Source: Sulfuriflexus mobilis
GTDB taxonomy: Bacteria > Pseudomonadota > Gammaproteobacteria > AKS1
DNA length: 64,000 bases
Reading direction: 5' to 3'
Assembly: GCF_003967195.1 (NCBI RefSeq)
Contig: NZ_AP018725.1
Span: 2,724,001-2,788,000 of the forward strand
The position numbers were made by a program, and so were the translations under genes. Numbering within the stretch: position 1 is the stretch's first letter; the number at the start of each line of letters is the position of its first letter. Below are positions 16,681 through 25,812 of the stretch, piece after piece. The notes beneath the pieces were generated by a model. That model was given only the letters and a program-made list of their open reading frames with translations. It did no database searches and was not told the DNA's origin.

Positions 16681-17139
16681 ATGCGCCTGAAAACTACTAT
16701 AACGCACCTGATGCCGGCCTTGTGGCTGACCTTCCCCGTCTCTGGATTTACTGCCGGGGATATGACTGCGAAACAGGCCATTGAGGTCGTCGTCAACCTG
16801 GGCAACAAGGATAATCAATTGCGCTTTTATCCGTCCAGCCTGCAGTTCGAAACCGGCAAACTATACAAACTCGTCATTAAGAACCCCAGTAATCAAAAAC
16901 ATTATTTCACTGCTGAGGACATGTCCCGGGCTGTATTTACACGAAAGGTGCAGGTCGTCAGTCAGGCAAACGAGACCATTGCTGAGGTCAAGGGGCATAT
17001 CAGTGAAATAGAAGTTTACCCGGGTGGTACGGCAGAATGGTGGTTCGTGCCTGTTAAGACACTTAAATCCTCCAGGCTTCATTGTACGATAAAAGGTCAC
17101 GCAGAAGCCGGCATGCAAGGGAATATCAGCATCAAATGA
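16681..17139 (+). CDS. Exported cupredoxin-like protein
   Basis: Periplasmic protein of 152 aa with a signal peptide (about 1-25) and a cupredoxin fold. Likely type 1 copper ligands are H74 (NQKHYF), C135, H140 and M145 in HCTIKGHAEAGM, the expected C-x4-H-x4-M spacing. It may carry electrons to or from the neighbouring superoxide reductase-like protein or the cytochrome. ATG 16681 follows AAAGGGGG. Its stop overlaps ATG 17136, one of two possible starts of the next gene, so the genes are probably co-translated. Confidence 0.87.
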   Translation: MRLKTTITHLMPALWLTFPVSGFTAGDMTAKQAIEVVVNLGNKDNQLRFYPSSLQFETGKLYKLVIKNPSNQKHYFTAEDMSRAVFTRKVQVVSQANETIAEVKGHISEIEVYPGGTAEWWFVPVKTLKSSRLHCTIKGHAEAGMQGNISIK

Positions 17140-17153
17140 TCGGCGGGATTTAC

Positions 17154-17753
17154 ATGCGATTTATAATTCTATCCCTGTTGCTGCTCGTAATTTCCGACAT
17201 AGCAGTTGCTGGTGGTGACCCGGTGGCGGGCAAAGACAAGGTCATTCTCTGTATAGGCTGTCACGGCATCGATGGCAACAGCAGCAGCTCTCTTTTTCCG
17301 AAACTGGCCGGACAGGTTGAGTCTTATCTCGCCAAACAGATTAATGATTTCAAAACGGGTGCCCGCAACGAAGAACACATGACTTCAATGGTTGAGACGA
17401 TCGACGTATCTGACATCCCCGATATTGCGGCCTACTTCTCCAGCCAAAAACGTAAGCGTGTCGGTGTCGTAAATAACGGCACATATCCTGGCAAGCGGCT
17501 TTACCATACGGGCATAAAGAACAGGGGTGTTGCCGCCTGTGCCAGCTGTCATGGCATAACAGCGTTGGGAAATCCGACCGTGAAGTACCCGGCGCTGGCT
17601 GGGCAGCATAGAGAATATATAAACAAGGCGTTAAAAGATTTTCGCAGTGGTGAGCGTAGTAATGACCCGCAAAGCTTAATGCGCAATATTGCTGCCAAAC
17701 TCAGTGATAGGGGAATAGAGATGCTCTCCCATTACATTGAGACCCTGCATTAG
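17154..17753 (+). CDS. Cytochrome c4-like dihaem protein
   Basis: Periplasmic dihaem cytochrome of 199 aa. The signal peptide (residues 1-19) is followed by CIGCHG at 33-38 and CASCHG in the second half, each with a P.LAGQ segment. ATG 17154 gives a compact signal peptide; ATG 17136, overlapping the previous stop as ATGA, is an alternative that adds six residues. It is the third gene after the SOR-like and cupredoxin genes, suggesting an electron chain from a c-type cytochrome to periplasmic superoxide or another oxidant. Confidence 0.9.
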   Translation: MRFIILSLLLLVISDIAVAGGDPVAGKDKVILCIGCHGIDGNSSSSLFPKLAGQVESYLAKQINDFKTGARNEEHMTSMVETIDVSDIPDIAAYFSSQKRKRVGVVNNGTYPGKRLYHTGIKNRGVAACASCHGITALGNPTVKYPALAGQHREYINKALKDFRSGERSNDPQSLMRNIAAKLSDRGIEMLSHYIETLH

Positions 17754-17772
17754 TTTCACAGCGTTTTCACTA

Positions 17773-18393
17773 TTATTCAGAATAATTCAACCAGCCGGTG
17801 ATGATGTATTTATCCTGGGTCATAGAGGCAATGCCGTGGTGGGTATGCGTGAAATCCGTGGGCCATATCAGGGTACGTCCCTTACGTGCCTCCTTGGTCA
17901 GATTCTGGTAGGTAAAATGCGTGCCGCCCCCCTCTGTTACATCATTCAGGTATGTCATCCAGACCAGCATACGGGTAGTCGTTTGAAAATTCGCCCGTTC
18001 ATAATGTGGCAAAAAGTATCCTCCTCCCGGCATGTAGTGTTGAATAATCGGCGATTCCACCAGTGAAAACTGCCCGGAGTTATTGAGTGAAGGGTAACTC
18101 GAAAAGTACTTATCTACACATTCTTTGAGGGCATTATAGTAGTCGGGAATCTTAAATTTTATTTGCATATCATCCGGGACCATGATCAGGCCTAAATCCC
18201 ATGAGTCTTTCAACTCAGGATTGACGCCATAGCCATGCTCCCCACCGACCTGACCGCGCCTGACAAGACCATTTATTTTTGACTTCTTAAACAGACTGAC
18301 CAAACTGTCGCATATTTCAGTGTCTATATTGAATTCACCAATAAATTGATCAACACAGGTCTCGGCCCAGATATCAGCTTGCCTTGTCTCCAT
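17773..18393 (-). CDS. 2-oxoglutarate/Fe(II)-dependent oxygenase, prolyl 4-hydroxylase type
   Basis: Protein of about 206 aa with the double-stranded beta-helix of P4H-like oxygenases. HYMPGGGYFLPHYE carries the first iron His (HxD/E-type), MTYLNDVTEGGGTHF is the typical middle strand, and KGRTLIWPTDFTHTHHGI supplies the distal His; the later basic residue in DKYIITGWL would bind 2-oxoglutarate. ATG 18393 is chosen for GGAGG 10 nt upstream; ATG 18444 would add 17 residues. The substrate, protein or small molecule, is unknown. It is convergent with the cytochrome gene. Confidence 0.85.
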   Translation of the reverse strand: METRQADIWAETCVDQFIGEFNIDTEICDSLVSLFKKSKINGLVRRGQVGGEHGYGVNPELKDSWDLGLIMVPDDMQIKFKIPDYYNALKECVDKYFSSYPSLNNSGQFSLVESPIIQHYMPGGGYFLPHYERANFQTTTRMLVWMTYLNDVTEGGGTHFTYQNLTKEARKGRTLIWPTDFTHTHHGIASMTQDKYIITGWLNYSE

Positions 18394-18688
18394 TTCTATA
18401 TAACCTCCATTATCACAAAGTAGTAGACGCTGGTTGTGCAACATAATTCCCTAAAAATAACAAATAAGGTCATCACGAACGGGTTTGGGGTGGGAATATT
18501 ATTTACTATCAGGAATAAGGCGGCCAAGGCCTATTCGGTTCGCCCAGAGAATCCCTGCCGCAGCCTCCATGATGTGCAGGCTGTGTCTGTAAACTAAAAG
18601 GGGTTCTGGGCAGTAGTGGGAGAAATTCTGCGATAAGGCCCGAGGCTTTATGTGTATTCCGATCTATTCATTCAGCCATAAAATTCTT

Positions 18689-21364
18689 TTATTTCAGTAA
18701 TTCTGCCAATTCCGGTTTGCATGAGCCGCAATTGGTACCTGCTCGTAATTGTTCACCAATCTCCTCAACACTTCGCAGACCTTTTTCGTCGATGGTCTTG
18801 CGGAGTGTTTTTTCGCCGACGTTAAAACAGGCACAGACGATTCGACCGGTATCCGCTTGCTCATGCGGCGCCTCTCCCCTTAGCAGGTTGGCACGTTCTT
18901 CAGAGCTAATAGTGTCTTTCTGAAACAGGCTGATCAACCAGTCACGGGGGGGGAGGACATGACTGCTGAAGATGAAAATACAGCTATCGAGTCGGTCATT
19001 GATAATTCGCGCTGCGCGATAATGATTTTTTGCCTTATCGTAGAATTCCACCCAGCTTTCATCCTCGCCGGGCTGGTTAAGCAGGGCATGGGCGTGCTCA
19101 GACCAGTCTTCCGGCAGGTCTTCGCCAGCGAGCTCGTAGCGCCAGAAACCCTTACCCCGTGAACGTGCCCAGTACTTGGCATACTTCAAGGCCGGTTTAC
19201 GCCGTGCAATAATAAAACCGTACCAACGGGCCTTGCAGGGTTTTATCCTGACGACACTGTGCTTGAACTCCGGTTGGCCGGAGATAGGATCGAGCACGGC
19301 CCTGATAAGACTGCCAACAGCCGCCTGGCTGCTGAATTGCTGGTTCCAGTGTATGGGTACAAACAGGCTGCCACGTTGTTGTTTATCACTGAGCCGCGCT
19401 CGCACATAGATCGATGTCGCCAGTGGGCTGACCAGTTCGACCAATTCGGCGTCATCAATGGCGTGACTGCGGGCGTCATCAGGGTGGATCTCAACGTAAG
19501 ATTCTATCGTGTGCGCCGATAATCGTGGCGACATCCCGGTACGTGTCATGGTGTGCCAGTGATCACGTACCCGCCCGGTATTGAGGACAAAGGGATATTC
19601 ATCAGTCGGCACAGTCGCCGGTGGCCGTGGCTCTACTGCGATAAAACATGCCTTCTTATCCGCGGTATTGAAACGCCCATCCGTATACAGCCGTGCCCTA
19701 CCCTGCGGGTCCTGCTTTGTAATCGGCCACTGTATTGGTGCAAGCGCATCGTATTGCTGATTGGTGATATCGGCGAGGCCACTGATATCAAACAAACGCG
19801 AATGATCGTTCTCGAAACCGGAGAGACGTGCATGTTCGCGGAAAATATCCGCAGACCGGGTATAAGGGAACGCCTCGGCAAATCCCATTCTTTTGGCTAC
19901 CTCGGTAATAATCCACCAGTCGGGTTTTGCCATCCCCGGTGCCTGCAGGAACGATCGTTGCCGGGAGATGCAGCGTTCTGAATTCGTTACCGTACCGTCC
20001 CTTTCGCCCCAGGTCGTGGCGGGCAGGCGGATATGGGCCAGTTGGGCGGTGTCTGTTTTGCGCACGCAGTCGGAAACCACCACCAACTCGCATTTCTCCA
20101 GCGCTGCCTTTACCTTGTCGGCTTCCGGTAAACTCACCACCGGGTTGGTGGCGATAATCCATACCGCCTTTACCTTACCGACATGAATCGCGTTAAACAA
20201 GTCTATGGCCTTGTGACCTTCCTTGTCAGCGATTTGCGGTGACTGCCAGAATCGTTTTACCCGCTCACGGTCGCCTTCATTCGTAAGCTCCATGTGTGCC
20301 GCAAGCTGGTTTGCCAGGCCACCGACTTCTCGCCCGCCCATGGCATTCGGTTGCCCGGTCAGAGAGAAGGGTCCCATCCCCGGGCGGCCGATACGACCGG
20401 TAAACAGGTGACAATTGATAATACTATTGACCTTATCGACGCCACTACTGGACTGGTTAATACCTTGTGAAAATACAGTTACGCTACGCTCGGTACGCGC
20501 AAATAAACGGTAAAACTTTTTCACCTCATCCACCGCAAGGTCACACTTTTCTGCTACCACTTCAATAGAAGGTGCAGTGTCCTTCGCCATCTTCATGGCG
20601 GCTTCCAGCCCATTGGTGAAATGACTCGTGAACAGGGCATTGTGCTCGCCCGCTGAATCCAGCCAGGCCAACAGGCCATTAAACAGTATACTGTCCGTAC
20701 CCGGCCGAAGGGCCAGGTGCAGATCGGCAATACTCGAGGTTTGTGTTTGCCGCGGGTCAATATTCACCACCAGTAGATCCGGATTGTCCTTTTTCGCCCG
20801 TACAATGCGCTGGTATATCACCGGATGACACCAGGCAGTATTACTGCCCGTCAATACGATTAACTTGGCACGCTCCAGATCGTCGTAGCAACCCGGCACA
20901 ACATCTTCACCAAAGGCACGTTTATTGGCGGCGACGACGGATGACATACACAGGCGTGAGTTGGTATCGATATTGGCAGAGCCAATAAAGCCCTTCATTA
21001 ACTTATTGGCGACGTAATAGTCTTCCGTCAATAACTGGCCAGAAACATAAAATGCCACCGCATCGGGACCATGTTCAGCAATGATCTCCTGGAAACGCCC
21101 CGCCACTGTCGACAGCGCCTGCTCCCAGCTGACTTGCTCATCGAGTATTTCCGGATATAAAAGCCGCTCATCCAGGTAAACCGTTTCGCTCAGGGCCGTG
21201 CCCTTGGAACAAAGTCGCCCGAAGTTGGCCGGATGTGTCTCGTCACCCTTGACCGTTACGATACCCCGGTCATTCATTTGTGCGAGCACACCACAACCTA
21301 CACCGCAGTAGGGGCAGGTTGTTCTGGTCAGAGGTCCTTGCTGGTTCGCTTTATTATCGGACAT
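18689..21364 (-). CDS. nasA: Assimilatory nitrate reductase catalytic subunit
   Basis: Cytoplasmic molybdopterin enzyme of 891 aa reducing nitrate to nitrite. The N-terminal [4Fe-4S] site is C17, C20, C24 and C52 (TTCPYCGVGCG, GRLCSKG). Mo-bisMGD-binding blocks follow (GSANIDTNSRLCMSS, GRPGMGPFSLTGQPNAMGGREVG). The last 60 residues are a BFD-like [2Fe-2S] domain with CACFNVGE and NCGSCKPEL, typical of the Nas type. No nitrite reductase, transporter or maturation gene is adjacent. The region before the start (21365-21691) holds short dyads that may be regulatory. Confidence 0.96.
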   Translation of the reverse strand: MSDNKANQQGPLTRTTCPYCGVGCGVLAQMNDRGIVTVKGDETHPANFGRLCSKGTALSETVYLDERLLYPEILDEQVSWEQALSTVAGRFQEIIAEHGPDAVAFYVSGQLLTEDYYVANKLMKGFIGSANIDTNSRLCMSSVVAANKRAFGEDVVPGCYDDLERAKLIVLTGSNTAWCHPVIYQRIVRAKKDNPDLLVVNIDPRQTQTSSIADLHLALRPGTDSILFNGLLAWLDSAGEHNALFTSHFTNGLEAAMKMAKDTAPSIEVVAEKCDLAVDEVKKFYRLFARTERSVTVFSQGINQSSSGVDKVNSIINCHLFTGRIGRPGMGPFSLTGQPNAMGGREVGGLANQLAAHMELTNEGDRERVKRFWQSPQIADKEGHKAIDLFNAIHVGKVKAVWIIATNPVVSLPEADKVKAALEKCELVVVSDCVRKTDTAQLAHIRLPATTWGERDGTVTNSERCISRQRSFLQAPGMAKPDWWIITEVAKRMGFAEAFPYTRSADIFREHARLSGFENDHSRLFDISGLADITNQQYDALAPIQWPITKQDPQGRARLYTDGRFNTADKKACFIAVEPRPPATVPTDEYPFVLNTGRVRDHWHTMTRTGMSPRLSAHTIESYVEIHPDDARSHAIDDAELVELVSPLATSIYVRARLSDKQQRGSLFVPIHWNQQFSSQAAVGSLIRAVLDPISGQPEFKHSVVRIKPCKARWYGFIIARRKPALKYAKYWARSRGKGFWRYELAGEDLPEDWSEHAHALLNQPGEDESWVEFYDKAKNHYRAARIINDRLDSCIFIFSSHVLPPRDWLISLFQKDTISSEERANLLRGEAPHEQADTGRIVCACFNVGEKTLRKTIDEKGLRSVEEIGEQLRAGTNCGSCKPELAELLK

Positions 21365-21691
21365 AAAATTTTATGCCTACACGCATAAATAATAATAGTT
21401 ACTAATATACTAATATTCCACAGTGACGCAAGGCCCATCCCCACTACCCCCGGACCAGCCATGTTCTGTAACCCTTTATTATAACCATGTACTATATATG
21501 GCTATATAAATAGCCTGCGCCCGTTAAGTGCCCATATCCACTCGGATGCATGGAACAAAAAAGGATTTTCTCCCGATGGGTATTTTTTAGCCGTCAATAA
21601 CCAGACAGACCGCGGCAATACGGCCCATTATTCGCATTCAAGGGGGTCATGCGAGCATAATCAGCAGCCTATACCCAGGGGGAAATAGCCC
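21365..21691. other. Divergent intergenic region upstream of nasA
   Basis: 327 nt between nasA and the DUF2784 gene. GGCTAT-ATAA-ATAGCC at 21500-21515 is a perfect 6-4-6 inverted repeat, overlapped by CCAT...ATGG at 21485-21501. These could be operators for either gene. I see no clear sigma-54 or FNR site by eye. Confidence 0.4.
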
Positions 21692-22078
21692 GTGCTCTAT
21701 TCACTTGCCGCCGATGTCCTGCTTGTTGTGCATTTTTTATTTATCGGTTTCGTCGTGCTCGGCGGTCTGCTGCTACTGAAGTGGCGCCGGCTGATTTTCC
21801 TGCACCTGCCGGCGGCAACATGGGGGGCACTGATCGAGTTCCGTGGCTGGCGCTGCCCGCTCACCCCCTGGGAGATACAATTTCGTCGTGCCGCTGGCGA
21901 GGCCGGCTATGACACGGGCTTTCTCGAACACTACCTGATGCCCCTGATCTACCCAGCCAACCTCAACTATGACATGCAGATCGTACTCGGCAGTTTCGTC
22001 ATCATCATCAACCTGCTTATCTATGGCTGGCTGGGGCTGCGAGGCAGACAGGATAAAGGGGTAAAAAAGGCCCGGTGA
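21692..22078 (+). CDS. DUF2784 membrane protein
   Basis: Integral membrane protein of 128 aa of the DUF2784 family, with about four hydrophobic segments and the family blocks HLPAATWGALIEFRGWRCPLTP (read in pieces), GGYDTGFLEHYLMPLIYP region. It starts with GTG 21692, preceded by a G-rich ribosome site. Function is unknown. It is convergent with the YeeE/YedE permease gene and divergent from nasA, with no obvious partner. Confidence 0.9.
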   Translation: MLYSLAADVLLVVHFLFIGFVVLGGLLLLKWRRLIFLHLPAATWGALIEFRGWRCPLTPWEIQFRRAAGEAGYDTGFLEHYLMPLIYPANLNYDMQIVLGSFVIIINLLIYGWLGLRGRQDKGVKKAR

Positions 22079-22123
22079 CAAACCGCCATGCTGGGATTTA
22101 TCACCGGGCCCTACACCGCCTAT

Positions 22124-23686
22124 TCAGGCACTGGCGGGTTCAGGTACATTCACCCCACCAATATTGCCGCCTTCTTGTCTACCCTTTTCATCAATTTCAT
22201 TTTGGACGTCTTCGGTATTTCTATGCACGAGGCTGCTTGTCGATGCGCCGGTATTCCTTGCGCCAACCTTAATCATATAGATGAGACCGAACAACAGTAC
22301 TACCCACCACAAAGCAAGCACGGCTTTCTGCCCGGCAATACTATTTGGAAATATATAGTCATACCATTTATAGGTTTCGATCATCAGCGATGCAGACAGG
22401 AACTCTTTGTGTGCCGCATAGTTTAATGTGAAGGGTAAGTAACCCACTGCAAAGCCCATAAAACCAACTAGTGTGTTGAGATAGCCCATGCCAATTCGCA
22501 TATAAGAACGAATTTCACAACCGATGAGCATCACCGCGCCAAGGCCCAGCAAAACGCCGCCAATCAGGTTTCCTGCGGTGGTCTGGAATTTCAGTGCGCC
22601 GGAAAACCCCGGGGCAACATCGAACAAAATCCAGGCAAACACAACAAAGCCGAGCATGACCACCCAGTGCGCCATCAACCCAATCATGGGTAAGTAGCTA
22701 CGCATCAGCGTGCGGGTAATGCGAGGCACGCCCATTTTGGCATAGAAGCTGTCGTGTTTTTTCATCATGCCGCCGGCCTCCCATGAGACCAACGCACACT
22801 CTGTGCCCATACCACTCTTGGCCAAACCAATGCCACCGATGATGCCGGCAATCAGGGTCAAAATAACAAAATACCAGCCCTTGTCAGCCACCGATTTACC
22901 AAATGCCGCCAGTTCACCATTTTTTAAATGTTGCAGACTTTCGGGGTTATAGATACCTCCATACACCGCGATGCCGACAAAGAGCACGGCGAATATAAAC
23001 CCGACCCAATAAAGCGGGTTACTTGTACCGGATTTCCCCTGTGGGCAAGTGGCCGCCTCCCCAGCATCATTTCCACATACATAGGAACGGGTCTCCTGAT
23101 GCTTGAAATAGGAGGCCATGCCCGCCCGCCCAAGAACATAAAAGCCCACCGCGCCGCCAATTGCCATGAAAAATACCGTCACAAACGAATGAATATTCAT
23201 TAATGGGATACCGCCCATTAAGTGGTTCAGGGTGCAACCACCAGCGAGTCGCGTGCCATAACTGAAAAGCATACCGCCGATAAAGGAGATCAGGAGCACC
23301 TTGGGCGGATAATACACCCAGGCCCGACTTTCCTTTTCCATTCGTGTGACTAACCAGCCACCGAGGATCATGCCGACAATTGGCCAGCCTATGCCCGGAA
23401 TAAATGCACCACCGGCTGCCGCCACACCATCAATGGCCTTTCCATAAAGCTGAAAATCAGGTAGGTCAAAGATACGATAGAATGTGACCTCCATGCTGCG
23501 AAACATCTTTCCAAGGTCGGTAGTCACCGTAATGGGTGTCAACGTGGCAGTCTTCCCCGCCTGTGCCTTTTCGACCCATAAACCGATCATATAGATGACT
23601 TGCGCGACACCGAACGTGATGCCAGCCCAGAAGAATGACCATTGGACCCTGCTGTAGCGTTTTAAAAAACTGGTATCTTCATTCAT
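22124..23686 (-). CDS. YeeE/YedE-family (TsuA-like) sulfur-compound permease
   Basis: Integral membrane protein of 520 aa with about ten or more helices. It contains the two family signatures around conserved cysteines: GTRLAGGCTLNHLMGG and IGCEIRSYMRIGMGYLN. These Cys relay thiosulfate in characterised TsuA. It is a long, fused form with two YeeE/YedE repeats. The ATG follows GGGAG. With tsdBA-like cytochromes and a TauE-like protein in the window, a role in thiosulfate or related sulfur transport is likely; selenium-linked YedE is the alternative. Confidence 0.87.
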   Translation of the reverse strand: MNEDTSFLKRYSRVQWSFFWAGITFGVAQVIYMIGLWVEKAQAGKTATLTPITVTTDLGKMFRSMEVTFYRIFDLPDFQLYGKAIDGVAAAGGAFIPGIGWPIVGMILGGWLVTRMEKESRAWVYYPPKVLLISFIGGMLFSYGTRLAGGCTLNHLMGGIPLMNIHSFVTVFFMAIGGAVGFYVLGRAGMASYFKHQETRSYVCGNDAGEAATCPQGKSGTSNPLYWVGFIFAVLFVGIAVYGGIYNPESLQHLKNGELAAFGKSVADKGWYFVILTLIAGIIGGIGLAKSGMGTECALVSWEAGGMMKKHDSFYAKMGVPRITRTLMRSYLPMIGLMAHWVVMLGFVVFAWILFDVAPGFSGALKFQTTAGNLIGGVLLGLGAVMLIGCEIRSYMRIGMGYLNTLVGFMGFAVGYLPFTLNYAAHKEFLSASLMIETYKWYDYIFPNSIAGQKAVLALWWVVLLFGLIYMIKVGARNTGASTSSLVHRNTEDVQNEIDEKGRQEGGNIGGVNVPEPASA

Positions 23687-24022
23687 TGCTCAATCTCCCA
23701 ATATGGTTAAGATTTCATTGCTAACAAATTAAAGTGCCATTATCTACGTCAGTGAAGACTATTTACGCCAATTTGATACAAGCTAGCCAGAACACGTAAT
23801 ATAAATTAACCAGGGCGTGATTGGGAAATAGCTAATAATTTTTATTAGTGATTACAAATCCCCGTGTCTTCGTTTTTTATTTACACATCACACTGCTGCT
23901 ATTATTTTTAATTTTAAGGCATCTATGGCTATGCCCCGAGCATTCAGTAGCAGGTTAATCTTTTTATACCTTACAATCAGGCCGGACCGTTCCAATATGA
24001 CTATTTCCCGCCTTGAAGTCAA
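23687..24022. other. Intergenic region between YeeE/YedE and TRAP genes
   Basis: 336 nt, A+T-rich, between two minus-strand units. It must hold the YeeE/YedE promoter and the end of the TRAP transcript. I see no hairpin with T-tract and no confident operator. Confidence 0.4.
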
Positions 24023-25303
24023 TTACCCCAGGCTTGGCAGGCTAAGCGACAAGCCCGGCCAGTAGGTAATCATCAATACGGCCAGCAATAATATAATGAA
24101 AAACGGCAGCGTTGCACGGTATAGCTGCATAACCGGTTTTTTGAATCGGTAACTGGCAATAAACAGGTTCATGCCCACCGGCGGGGTGAAATAGCCTATC
24201 TGCATATTGGCCAGGAAAATAATCCCCAGATGCACCGGGTGGATGTTGTAACCCGTCGCGATCGGTAACAACAACGGCACCATGATGACCAGTGCCGAGA
24301 AGATATCCAGCATCGTCCCCAGCACCAGCAGGAAAATGTTCAGCAGGATCAAAAAGGTCAGCCTGTCACTGATATGTGACTGGATCATGGCAAACAATTT
24401 GGCTGGCACCCCGGCATCGATCAGGTAATTGGTCGATGCCAGCGACAGACCGAGAATAATCAGGATGGCACCGACCAGCACCATGGCATCTCTCATAACG
24501 CCGGGCAGTTTTCTCAACGAGACTTCACGATAAATGCCGACCTCGACAATCAATACATAAAGCGCCGTGACAGCGGCTGCCTCGGATACCGCGAAATAGC
24601 CCGTGTAGATACCGCCGAGCACAATAAACGGCAAGGGGATTTCCCACCTGGCCTCCCACAGCGCCGCGCCGGCCTCAGTCCGTGAAAAGGCCCGCAGGGG
24701 CTGGCCACGGTTGACCCACACGACCCAGACCGATAACAGTGCCAACATCAGCAGCCCTGGCAGGACCCCTGCCAGGAACATGTCATCGACCGTAACCGGT
24801 TCACCGACACCGAGTTGCTGTGCGATCACCGCATACAGGATCAACGGCACCGACGGCGCAAACAACAGGCCAAGACTACCGGAGGTCGTAACCAGTCCAA
24901 GGTTGAAGTTTTCCCCGTAACCGGCCTGCGCCATGGCCGGTACCAGCAAGGCGCCCAGGGCCACAATCGTCACGCCCGAGGCGCCGGTAAACGCTGTAAA
25001 AAAGGCACAGGCCAGCAAGGCAACAATCGCCAACCCGCCTGGCATCCAGCCAAGCAGTGCCTGAGTCAGGTGCACCAGCCGCACCGCCGCCCGGCTTTCA
25101 CTGAGCAGGTAACCGGCAAAGGTAAACAATGGTATGGCAAGCAGGATGGGCATTTCGGCGAGACGGTAAAACTCGATGACCACCGCCGTCAGATCAATCC
25201 CCGAACGATAGAAACCCAGCAGCGCTGCCGCGGCGATAATCGCAAACAGCGGGGTGCGCAATAACGCCAACACTATCAGTCCGAGGCTGGTCAGGGTCGT
25301 CAT
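24023..25303 (-). CDS. dctM: TRAP transporter large permease DctM
   Basis: Integral membrane subunit of a tripartite ATP-independent periplasmic transporter, 426 aa, about 12 helices. It has the DctM blocks TGASGVTIVALGALLVPAM and IIFLANMQIGYFTPPVGMNLF (read in pieces) near the C-terminus. ATG 25303 overlaps the DctQ stop as ATGA, so the longer upstream frame is rejected. It exchanges substrate for Na+ with DctQ and the binding protein DctP. Last gene of a four-gene operon. Confidence 0.95.
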   Translation of the reverse strand: MTTLTSLGLIVLALLRTPLFAIIAAAALLGFYRSGIDLTAVVIEFYRLAEMPILLAIPLFTFAGYLLSESRAAVRLVHLTQALLGWMPGGLAIVALLACAFFTAFTGASGVTIVALGALLVPAMAQAGYGENFNLGLVTTSGSLGLLFAPSVPLILYAVIAQQLGVGEPVTVDDMFLAGVLPGLLMLALLSVWVVWVNRGQPLRAFSRTEAGAALWEARWEIPLPFIVLGGIYTGYFAVSEAAAVTALYVLIVEVGIYREVSLRKLPGVMRDAMVLVGAILIILGLSLASTNYLIDAGVPAKLFAMIQSHISDRLTFLILLNIFLLVLGTMLDIFSALVIMVPLLLPIATGYNIHPVHLGIIFLANMQIGYFTPPVGMNLFIASYRFKKPVMQLYRATLPFFIILLLAVLMITYWPGLSLSLPSLG

Positions 25304-25812
25304 GGCTGCCCCCACACACCAGCGACACAACGCACTGCGTAGCGCAGGCTCATCACGGCAAAGCCGACAGGGATAATCAATTCAAACCACCAGGCCGGCA
25401 ACCCGGAAAAGGCAATAATACCGGCTGCCTGGTCCTGCATGACAAAACGTGCGCCCTCATAGGTCAGCAGGGCACAGACACACAGGGTGAAAACATTAGC
25501 AAGCAGCCCGCTAATACGCTTGATGCGTGCCGACAGGTAGCGGCTAAGAATATCGATACTGATGTGGTTGTCCTTGCGCGTGGCAACCATCGCCCCGAGC
25601 AGACCAACCCATAAGACCAGTATGCGCAGCAGTGGTTCACCCCAGACAAAACCCGTATCCCAGGCATTGCGTAACAAAATCTGCATTGTCGCAATAATGA
25701 TCATGACCGCCAGCAAAAACACCAGCAAGCCGTCTTCGACTACGTTCGTGTAGTGCAACAGACGCCGCAGGAAACTCTTATTTTGTTTTGCTGATTCCTT
25801 GCCGGTAGTCAT
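25300..25812 (-). CDS. dctQ: TRAP transporter small permease DctQ
   Basis: Four-helix membrane protein of 170 aa. DctQ features are the first helix MIIIATMQILLRNAW, GFVWGEPLLRILVLWVGLLGA (in pieces) and ATRKDNHISIDIL. It overlaps dctP by 35 nt upstream and dctM by 4 nt downstream, so the three are tightly coupled. It links substrate delivery by DctP to DctM. Confidence 0.94.
   Translation of the reverse strand: MTTGKESAKQNKSFLRRLLHYTNVVEDGLLVFLLAVMIIIATMQILLRNAWDTGFVWGEPLLRILVLWVGLLGAMVATRKDNHISIDILSRYLSARIKRISGLLANVFTLCVCALLTYEGARFVMQDQAAGIIAFSGLPAWWFELIIPVGFAVMSLRYAVRCVAGVWGQP

Noticed and set aside
18394-18688. Terminator after nasA
   Set aside because: The G+C-rich AAAGCC/GGCCTT segment has mismatches and no T-tract.
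18934-19409. Extra open frames inside nasA
   Set aside because: They are shadows of the long nitrate reductase frame.
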